Of a DNA stretch of 64,000 nt, positions 52,552-59,179 are shown piece after piece. Numbering within the stretch: the first letter of the stretch is position 1; each line of letters opens with the position of its first letter. The stretch is taken from NCBI GenBank assembly GCA_964549495.1, contig CAZJWJ010000003.1, positions 1-64,000 on the forward strand. Direction: 5' to 3'. The notes under the pieces were generated by a model, which was given only the letters and a program-made list of their open reading frames with translations, did not search any database and was not told the origin of the DNA. The position numbers and the translations under genes are program-made. This DNA comes from JACKBJ01 sp964549495 (lineage in GTDB: Bacteria > Chloroflexota > Anaerolineae > Epilineales > Epilineaceae).

Positions 52552-53685
52552 GTGAACTTCGAGCTGAGCGAGGAGCAAGGCCAGATCCGCGACGTCATCC
52601 GCGAGGTGGCCCAGGGCGAGTTCGCGCCCCGCGCCCGCGAGATCGACGAGGAGAGCCGCTTCCCGCAGGAAAACGTCGAGCGGCTCTTCGAATTGGGCTT
52701 CATGGGCCTGCCCATCCCCGAGCGCTATGGCGGGGCCGGCGGGGACACGACCAGCTATGCGCTGGCCGTCGAGGAGATCGCGGCGGCCTGCGGCTCGACG
52801 GCGCTGATCTATGCGGCGCACGTGAGCCTGGGCACCACGCCCTTCTACCTCTTCGGCAGCGAGGCGCAGAAGGAGCGCTACCTACCCCGGCTCTGCTCCG
52901 GCGGGCTGGGCGCCTTCGGACTGACCGAGCCGCATACCGGTTCGGACGCGGGCAACACCAAGACCGTGGCCGAGAAGCGCGGTGACAAGTGGATCTTGAA
53001 CGGCCAGAAGATGTGGATCACCAACGGCGCGCTGGCCGATACGGTCATCTGCACCGCGCGCACCCTCGTCGACGGCCAGGACCGCGGCGTGTCCTGCTTC
53101 GTGGTCGAGAAGGGCATGGACGGCTTCACGCCGGGCGCCAACGAGAAGAAGATGGGCTTGAAGGGTTCGGTGACCAGTCAGCTCTACCTACAGGACTGCG
53201 AGCTGCCCGAGGAGAACCTGCTAGGCGAGGTCGGCCAGGGGCTCAAGCAGATGCTGATCATCCTGGACGGCGGCCGGATCTCCATCGGGGCCATGGCGCT
53301 AGGGCTAGGCCGCGCCGCGCTCGAGGCGGCGGTGTCCTATAGCCACGAGCGCGAGGCCTTCGGCAAGACCATCGCCAACTTCCAGGCCATTCAGTTCAAG
53401 CTGGCCGACATGGCCACCGGCCTCGACGCGGCGCGCCTCTTGATCTACCAGGCGGCGGCGCTCAAGGATGCCGGCAAGCGCTTTACCACCGAGGCGGCCA
53501 TGGCCAAGCTCTTCGCCAGCGAAGCCGCCGAGAAGGCCTGCTTCGAGTCGATCCAGATCCACGGCGGCATGGGCTACTCGCGCGAGCTGCCGGTGGAGCG
53601 CTACTACCGCGACAACCGGCTGACCGAGATCGGCGAGGGGACCAGCGAGATCCTGCGCTACGTGATCGCGCGCAACCTCATGTAG
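52552..53685 (+). CDS. Acyl-CoA dehydrogenase
   Basis: 377 residues; FAD enzyme that forms a 2,3-trans double bond in acyl-CoA. FAD and substrate motifs: FGLTEPHTGSDAGNTKTVA, KMWITNGALADT, QIHGGMGYSRELPVERYYRD and the catalytic Glu in IGEGTSEI near residue 362. The short-chain/butyryl group is the closest look-alike. The GTG at 52552 with GAGGGAG at seven bases gives a canonical NFELSEEQ start; an in-frame ATG at 52531 would add seven residues. No partner genes are adjacent, but the crotonase operon at the left of the window is a plausible downstream route. Confidence 0.9.
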   Translation: MNFELSEEQGQIRDVIREVAQGEFAPRAREIDEESRFPQENVERLFELGFMGLPIPERYGGAGGDTTSYALAVEEIAAACGSTALIYAAHVSLGTTPFYLFGSEAQKERYLPRLCSGGLGAFGLTEPHTGSDAGNTKTVAEKRGDKWILNGQKMWITNGALADTVICTARTLVDGQDRGVSCFVVEKGMDGFTPGANEKKMGLKGSVTSQLYLQDCELPEENLLGEVGQGLKQMLIILDGGRISIGAMALGLGRAALEAAVSYSHEREAFGKTIANFQAIQFKLADMATGLDAARLLIYQAAALKDAGKRFTTEAAMAKLFASEAAEKACFESIQIHGGMGYSRELPVERYYRDNRLTEIGEGTSEILRYVIARNLM

Positions 53686-53766
53686 CTAGGGCGAGCACCA
53701 TCGGGCTTCGAGGCGCCTGCCTCGACTTGCGAAGACCACCGGCGACCGGCGACTCGCCGGGCAAGA

Positions 53767-54849
53767 TCAGTCGAAGTAGCGTGAGACGTGGCGCGGGCCG
53801 ACGGTGTCGGCCAGGAGCTCCAGGCGGCGCTGGGTATCGACCCAGGTGATGGGCGACAAGCCCAGCATCTGGCGCAGGGTGGCGGCCTCGACGCCGGCTC
53901 GCCATGCGCGCAAGGCGGCCGTCCAACGCAGGGTCTCGAAGCCGATCTCCTCGGCCGGAAGGCCGCTCTGGCGCAGCAGGTCGCCCAGCACGTACTCCAG
54001 GTTGCGCGGCGTGCAATCGAAGAGCCGCCGGCCGGGCAGGTAGCGCGCGCTGTAGTCGGCCACCAAGGGCGCTACGGCCGGCCCGAAGGGCACCCGGCGC
54101 TCCTTGGAAGCAAAGCGCGGCTCGTCGTAGCGCACCAGGAGGCTCGGCGGACGGGCATCGAGCGCCAAGTCGTCGACCAGCAAGCGCGAGATCTCGCCCT
54201 TCTTCAGTCCGGTATCCAAGAGCAAGCGGACCAGCAGCGCCGGGCGCGGGTCGCCGGGCTTCGCCGCGCTCCCGGTGCTGTCGGCCCTCACCGACCCGCG
54301 CCGGAGTCGCGCCGCGCTGGCCAGTAGGCTCTGCACCTCGCCATCGCTCAGCACGCGCGGCAGCTTGGCCAGCACCTTGCGATGGACCAGGCGCGCGGCC
54401 GGATCGTCGGCTCGGGCGCCGGCATCGACCAGCCAGGCGAAGAAGATCTTGAGGGTGGTGATGCGCCGCGACAAGCTCTTGGGGCTGCAGGGCTTGTCGC
54501 GGCCGCGCAGGAGCCAGTCGAGAAATCCCTCCAGGTCGCCGCGCTGGATCCGGCCGACCGGCCGGTCGTCGCCGAGGTGCTCGGCCAACAGGCGCAGGTC
54601 GCTGGCGAAGGCGCGCCGGGTGTTCTCGGTCTTGGCCAGCCGCTGGAGATGGGCATCGAAGGCCAAGGCGGCCGCCGATAGGCTGGTCTCGGCCGACGGG
54701 GGATCGATCGGGACGAAGGGCCCGGAAGCACCCTCCTCGCTGCGCTCCGGCAGTCGGGACCTCGAAGGGGCGGTGCGAGCGTTCTCCGGCGCATCCTCCG
54801 GCGATGCGTCGAAGAGTCCGAGCTGACGACCTTGCGCAGAAGCCGACAT
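53767..54849 (-). CDS. Degenerate tyrosine recombinase (XerC/D-like)
   Basis: 360 residues. The N-terminal SAM-like core-binding domain is visible (LAKTENTRRAFASDLRLLAE; SRRITTLKIFFAWLVDAG) and the catalytic domain fold follows. However the conserved residues are altered: TGLKKGE has Lys where the first Arg belongs, ETLRW replaces HxLRH, LGLS replaces LGH, and no clear Tyr follows in the C-terminal region. It is unlikely to be an active recombinase in the usual way and may have become a DNA-binding protein. A ~65-residue disordered N-terminus precedes the domain. Confidence 0.68.
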   Translation of the reverse strand: MSASAQGRQLGLFDASPEDAPENARTAPSRSRLPERSEEGASGPFVPIDPPSAETSLSAAALAFDAHLQRLAKTENTRRAFASDLRLLAEHLGDDRPVGRIQRGDLEGFLDWLLRGRDKPCSPKSLSRRITTLKIFFAWLVDAGARADDPAARLVHRKVLAKLPRVLSDGEVQSLLASAARLRRGSVRADSTGSAAKPGDPRPALLVRLLLDTGLKKGEISRLLVDDLALDARPPSLLVRYDEPRFASKERRVPFGPAVAPLVADYSARYLPGRRLFDCTPRNLEYVLGDLLRQSGLPAEEIGFETLRWTAALRAWRAGVEAATLRQMLGLSPITWVDTQRRLELLADTVGPRHVSRYFD

Positions 54850-55077
54850 GGGTGCATGCTAGGGGAGCCCCCCGGGCGAGTCAACCCTTGTTGCCGGGGT
54901 GCACTACAGGCCACCAATAGCCGACTTCAAGCATGCCCGCGATTCCGGACCTGGCGTGCGAAGCGGTGGAAAATGTGGTAAACTGCAGGTTAAGCGTTCG
55001 CCGAAACGAGCGGTCCGGTGCGCCATCGGGCGCTACCATCCCGTCACCCGAGCCGCATTTGCAGGAGGATTGTCGCC

Positions 55078-55794
55078 ATGATTCGTCGCATGATCTCCGC
55101 CCTGAGCCTCTTCGGACTCCTACTGGCCGGCCTGGCCACCAGCGCCCACGCCCAGGACATCATGGGCTTGAGCTTGCGCCCGACCGACGCCGTACCCGGT
55201 TCGCCCGGCCGCGGCACGGTCGACATCACCAGCTCCAATGGTGAAGGCAACTACCAGATCCGGGTCGACATGTCCGGCGCGGCCGACAGCCTGAACCTGG
55301 ACGATCACGATGGCGCTACCGCCTGGGTGGTGTGGGCCATCGACATGGACGGCGTCCGGCACAACATCGGCAGCCTGGACGAGGATCTGCTGCTCGAGGA
55401 CGCGGCGGTGAGCTACATGGTCGCCCGCGTCTACGTCACGGCCGAGGAGGACCCGCGGGCGGTCCAGCCCAGCGAGCCGCTCTTCAGCGTGACCCTGCGC
55501 CAGGTCCAGGAAGTCGACACCATCCCGGCCGACGAGCCGGCCGATGACGGGTCCGGCGACGAGGCGGCCGACGAAGGCGAGGACATGGCCGACGAGTCGA
55601 CGGAGGGCGACCAGGCGGAAGAGGGCGAGACGTCCGACGAGGAGGGCGACTCAGCGATGGCCTCCGACGAGGAGGAGACGCCCGCGGAACTCCCGACCAC
55701 CGGCGGCCCGATCTCCGACATGCTGATGCTGGTGGCCATCGCCGCCGCGCTGCTCTTCGGCGGCATGCGGCTGCGCGCCTTCCGGGGCGTCTAG
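55078..55794 (+). CDS. Exported protein with LPTTG sortase-type anchor
   Basis: 238 residues: signal peptide (ISALSLFGLLLAGLATSAHA), a small beta-domain (~residues 25-145, with GTVDITSSNGEGNYQIRVDM), then an acidic Asp/Glu/Ser/Thr stalk of ~60 residues and LPTTGG followed by a hydrophobic helix and RLRAFRGV. That is a sortase anchor layout, so it is probably fixed to the cell surface. GCAGGAGG precedes the ATG. No sortase gene is in the window. A GC-rich hairpin terminator follows. Confidence 0.72.
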   Translation: MIRRMISALSLFGLLLAGLATSAHAQDIMGLSLRPTDAVPGSPGRGTVDITSSNGEGNYQIRVDMSGAADSLNLDDHDGATAWVVWAIDMDGVRHNIGSLDEDLLLEDAAVSYMVARVYVTAEEDPRAVQPSEPLFSVTLRQVQEVDTIPADEPADDGSGDEAADEGEDMADESTEGDQAEEGETSDEEGDSAMASDEEETPAELPTTGGPISDMLMLVAIAAALLFGGMRLRAFRGV

Positions 55795-55862
55795 CCGCTT
55801 GGCAGGATCGGGGCGACCCGCGGCCGCGCGGCGCTCCGGCCCGGCAAGTCCATCGAACCATG

Positions 55863-55905
55863 ACCCGCGACCGAGACGCCACGGCGTCTCGGGTCGCGGG
55901 TTTCT
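55863..55905 (+). terminator. Intrinsic terminator after the LPTTG gene
   Basis: ACCCGCGACC-GAGACGCC pairs with GGCGTCTCGGGTCGCGGGT (one bulge) around ACG, then TTTCTTC. It lies 69 bases after the stop. Confidence 0.7.
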
Positions 55906-55947
55906 TCGTCCATGAACTGGTGCAGCGCCTCGTCTTGAATCCACGCC

Positions 55948-56114
55948 CTAGTACGCTGCCACGGATGTTCTTTCGGGTAGCTCGAGTGCCGATGCGCCGC
56001 TGATGTGGTTCGATGCGACGAGGTCGTAGCAGCGCTACGGCCGAGGAGCAGCGGGCCGCAGCAGCGGATGCAGCGGTGCTCGAGCCCGAAAAAACATCCG
56101 TGGCAGAGTACTAG
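55948..56114. mobile_element. MITE-like 167-bp element with ~30-bp inverted termini
   Basis: The ends begin CTAGTACGCTGCCACGG and, reverse-complemented from the right, CTAGTACTCTGCCACGG, and match 28 of 30 bases in from each end. An internal hairpin CGTAGC-AGC-GCTACG lies in the middle. The right end supplies the TAG stop of the glycosyltransferase gene (its complement on the minus strand). There is no internal ORF of note. Palindromic ends CTAG and structure suggest a non-autonomous transposable element; a stable intergenic hairpin for termination is the alternative. Confidence 0.68.
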
Positions 56115-57142
56115 CCCTTCCGAAACCAATCCTCGAGCTCGGAGGTCGCGATTCTTCGGCCGGCCTGGATGCGCCGTCGGTGACCGAGCATACGGGGCCA
56201 GCCGATCAGGCCGGCCAGCTGTCCGCGCAGGGTAGCCCGCGCGGCTTCGCCGCGCCAGGATCTCGAGGCCTGCCAAGCGATGCGGAGCTGAGCGGCCAGA
56301 AAGCGGTGGCCGTGGCGCAGGAGCAAGGAGGCGGGCTGGTTGCGGGCCAGCAGCCAGAAGCGGTTGCGGGCCACCCGGTAGCTGGCGTAGGCGCCGCCGC
56401 CGGTTGCGCTGACGTGATGGTACACCCGCGCATCCGGTGCGAAGCGGCAGCGCCATCCGGCCAGCCTGGCCCGCCAGGCCAGGTCGACGTCCTCGAGGTA
56501 GCTGCCGAAGGCCTCCTCGAAATCCCCGACCTCTTCGAAGAGGGCGCGGCGGTAGGCTGCCGCGGCCGCGTTGGCGCCGAACACCTCCAAGGCCTCGTCG
56601 TACTGACCCCGATCCCGCTCCCAGACCCCGCGGTTGGATGCCATGCCGGCCAAATCGACCGTATCGCCCGTGGTGTGCAGGTGCTCGCGCCGATCGAAGA
56701 GCAGGACCTTCGAGCTGACCATGCCCACCCGGGGGTCATCGTCGAAGGGCCGAAGCAGGGCCTCGAGCCAGCCGGGCTCGACTTCCGTGTCGTTGTTGAG
56801 TAGGACGATCGTCTCCGCGCGCGCGGCCCGGATGCCGACGTTCACCGCGGCGGCGAAGCCCATGTTGGCCGGCAACCGGATGGCGCGCAGGGCCGGATAG
56901 GAGGCCAGCAGGTCTTGCGTCTGGTCGCTCGATCCGTTGTCCACGACGATGATCTCGTAGTCGCCGGCCAGCGGGTCCCCCAAGCTCTGCCGGCCCAGCG
57001 CATCCAGGCAGGTCGGCAGGTAGCGCGCCCCGTTCCAGCTGGGGATCACGACCGAAGCCCGAGGCGCCCAGCCGCGCCGGGGCACGGCCGCTTCCTCCGG
57101 TACGGAGGCAGTCGTCACCGGCGGGCGCTCCGGCATCGTCAT
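56111..57142 (-). CDS. Family 2 glycosyltransferase, rhamnosyltransferase-like
   Basis: 343 residues. GT-A motifs: SVVIPSWNGARYLPTCL, VDNGSSDQTQDLLAS, VLLNNDTEVEPGWLEAL and the acid-base region YLEDVDLAWRARL; C-terminal amphipathic helices may attach it to the membrane. It resembles WbbL-type enzymes that transfer dTDP-rhamnose or related sugars. The neighbouring RmlD gene makes the likely donor. ATG overlaps the upstream stop (ATGA). The stop codon lies in the terminus of the inverted-repeat element, so the last few residues may have changed by its insertion. Confidence 0.85.
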   Translation of the reverse strand: MTMPERPPVTTASVPEEAAVPRRGWAPRASVVIPSWNGARYLPTCLDALGRQSLGDPLAGDYEIIVVDNGSSDQTQDLLASYPALRAIRLPANMGFAAAVNVGIRAARAETIVLLNNDTEVEPGWLEALLRPFDDDPRVGMVSSKVLLFDRREHLHTTGDTVDLAGMASNRGVWERDRGQYDEALEVFGANAAAAAYRRALFEEVGDFEEAFGSYLEDVDLAWRARLAGWRCRFAPDARVYHHVSATGGGAYASYRVARNRFWLLARNQPASLLLRHGHRFLAAQLRIAWQASRSWRGEAARATLRGQLAGLIGWPRMLGHRRRIQAGRRIATSELEDWFRKG

Positions 57143-57957
57143 TCGCGATCCGAACTCTTGGCCTCGCCGGATCCGGAGGCGACGGGCTTGGTCTGCCCCG
57201 TCCAGACGATCTCTGGCTGCTCCCAGAAGAGCTGCTGGACCCGTGCGCTGGCACCGAGCAGCCTCCGGGCCAGATCGAGGAAGGCCTCGCTCAGGCGCTC
57301 GGCCTCCGCAGCCAGTGCAGCGTCGATGGAGACGGCATCCCAGGTCTCGCGCGGGCCACGCTCGGCGCCCTGCGAGTCCATCTCCCCGGCCGGGAGCAGA
57401 TCGAGGTGAACCAACACCGGGCCGGCGTCCGGCCCTGCCAGGGTCTGCCGACCCTGAGCCCCATGCCAATGGCGGGCCAAGACGCGCTTGCCCGAATCGG
57501 CCAGGATGATCTCGCCCAGATCGGGCGATTCGGGTCGCCGACCGCCCAGGCCCTCGAAGACCTCGTTGCCCCGGCTGGGTCGCAGCCAGAGATCGCCCTC
57601 CACGCCGGCCAGCGCATAGGCGGCCACGGGCAGGCCCTCCTGGAGCATGAAGCCGTGCACCAGGTCGAGAATCGGGCCTTGGCTCGGCAGCTCGCCTTGG
57701 CGATCGAGCCAGATGGCGAGGATCTCGTGGGGCGGCTGCATGTCGGAGTCCATGCCGGCCCGGGCGTAGGCCGCGGTCCATGCCGCCGCGTCCGCCCGAC
57801 CGCCGGGCAGCGCTGCATCCTGCTCGGCGGCCGATCGCTTCGAGCGCGCCAGGAAGCGGGCCGCCGCCTCGGCCGAGGCCTCTGCCACCGTGGACGCATC
57901 GAACCGCAGGTAGAGGCTGACCCGCCGAAAGAGCGGGTTGGCGGCGAAGACGGCCAT
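57139..57957 (-). CDS. B3/4 domain (PheT B3-B4-like) protein
   Basis: 272 residues with the B3/4 fold otherwise found in the phenylalanyl-tRNA synthetase beta chain: ILDLVHGFMLQEGLPVAAYA, VFEGLGGRR, GEIILADSGKRVLARHWH and VLVHLDLLP. Stand-alone B3/4 proteins have been suggested to deacylate mischarged tRNA; this is established only for some. Gene order (RmlD-B3/4-GT) shows no obvious pathway link. The start is uncertain; I used ATG 57957, the only ATG before the conserved region. Confidence 0.65.
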   Translation of the reverse strand: MAVFAANPLFRRVSLYLRFDASTVAEASAEAAARFLARSKRSAAEQDAALPGGRADAAAWTAAYARAGMDSDMQPPHEILAIWLDRQGELPSQGPILDLVHGFMLQEGLPVAAYALAGVEGDLWLRPSRGNEVFEGLGGRRPESPDLGEIILADSGKRVLARHWHGAQGRQTLAGPDAGPVLVHLDLLPAGEMDSQGAERGPRETWDAVSIDAALAAEAERLSEAFLDLARRLLGASARVQQLFWEQPEIVWTGQTKPVASGSGEAKSSDRE

Positions 57958-58004
57958 GTCGATCTTTTCGGCAAAGGTTCCCGACCCGACCTCGCGATCC
58001 GGGC

Positions 58005-58859
58005 TCAACCCGCTCGCTCCAGATGCGCATCCAGAAAGCGGCGCAATCCGTCGCGCCAATGCGGCAGGACGATGCCCAGCTCCGCCGCCGCGAAGTTGCG
58101 CATTGGCGCGTAGCCGGGCGGGCGGGCCGCCCGCGGAAAGTGGTCTACGGGATCGACGGGAACGTCGGTCAGGCCGGCCTCCTGGAGGATGGCTCGGGCA
58201 AACTCGTAGCGCGAGCACCATCCCTCGCTGACCAGGTGATAGGTTCCGGGCTGGTCGCGTGCGGCCAACTCGAGGATGGCGCGGGCCAAGTCGTCACAGA
58301 AGGTCGGGCAGCCGACCTCGCTCTCGACGACGGATAGACGAGGGCGCTCGCCGGCCAAGTCCAGGATCCGGGTGACGAAGCTGCGTCCTCCCAAGCCGTA
58401 GAGCCAGGCGGTGCGGACGATGAAGGCCCGGCGGCAGGCGCGGCGCGCAGCGCGCTCGCCGGCCAGCTTGGATGCACCGTAGACACTGAGGGGCGCCGGC
58501 GAGTCGAACTCCCAGTAGGGCTCACCCTTCTGGCCATCGAAGACGTAGTCCGTGCTGACCTGCACCAGCCGAGCACCGGCATCTTCGGCACCGCTGGCCA
58601 CGTAGCGAGCGCCGAGGGCGTTGACCCGATAGGCCCGCTCCGGATCGGCCTCGCAAGCATCCACGTCCGTCCAGGCCGCGGCGTTGATGACCAGGTCCGG
58701 CCGGGCTTCGGCCACACGCTGCCGCGCGTCGGGCCGCGAGATGTCCAGTTCGTCGCGATCGAGCACCAGCAGCTGGTGCTCGGAGGCCAGGCGGCAGATC
58801 GCGCGCCCGAGCTGCCCACCGCCGCCGGTGATCAGGATTCTCGAGCTTTCGGTGGGCAT
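58005..58859 (-). CDS. rfbD: dTDP-4-dehydrorhamnose reductase
   Basis: 284 residues of extended-SDR type. NADPH loop ILITGGGGQLGRAI at the N-terminus; STDYVFDG and the catalytic YGASKLAGE (Tyr/Lys pair) follow; substrate region PTFCDDLARAI. It reduces dTDP-4-keto-rhamnose to dTDP-rhamnose, the donor for cell-surface glycans, which the downstream glycosyltransferase can use. The ATG at 58859 gives normal family length; upstream in-frame starts have no better Shine-Dalgarno. Confidence 0.88.
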   Translation of the reverse strand: MPTESSRILITGGGGQLGRAICRLASEHQLLVLDRDELDISRPDARQRVAEARPDLVINAAAWTDVDACEADPERAYRVNALGARYVASGAEDAGARLVQVSTDYVFDGQKGEPYWEFDSPAPLSVYGASKLAGERAARRACRRAFIVRTAWLYGLGGRSFVTRILDLAGERPRLSVVESEVGCPTFCDDLARAILELAARDQPGTYHLVSEGWCSRYEFARAILQEAGLTDVPVDPVDHFPRAARPPGYAPMRNFAAAELGIVLPHWRDGLRRFLDAHLERAG

Positions 58860-59179
58860 CGACACGCTGATTCGCGGCTCCGTTGGCAAGACCATGGCGC
58901 CGGGCAGCTGCGATCCGGCGCCGCAGATTATACCATCCCGCACGGAACGGTAGGCCGGGCGACGGTCGAGCGTAGGATAACCGGCCGTAACGCGGCCTCG
59001 CGCCGAACGTCATGATGCGTCGTGACGACGAGTGGTCCAAACCGTACCCTGTCCGGCCCTGCCCTTTGACCGAGCGCGATCGTCCGAACGCGAAGGCGCG
59101 GACGTGCCGGCGAGCCCAACCCCCCCCCGAGCGACAGCACATGTCTCCGCCCGATCATCGACACCCTAGGAGGATCCGC
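58860..59179. other. 320-base divergent intergenic region
   Basis: Lies between leftward rfbD and a rightward exported protein. I see no gene. It contains a run of nine C (59120-59128), about 50 bases before the next ATG, and no clear -10/-35 pair. An upstream in-frame extension of the next gene would include the tract but has no ribosome site. Confidence 0.6.

Noticed and set aside
59120..59128. Run of nine C as a phase-variation switch
   Set aside because: It lies outside the most likely reading frame and no promoter elements are placed around it; could also be an assembly artefact.
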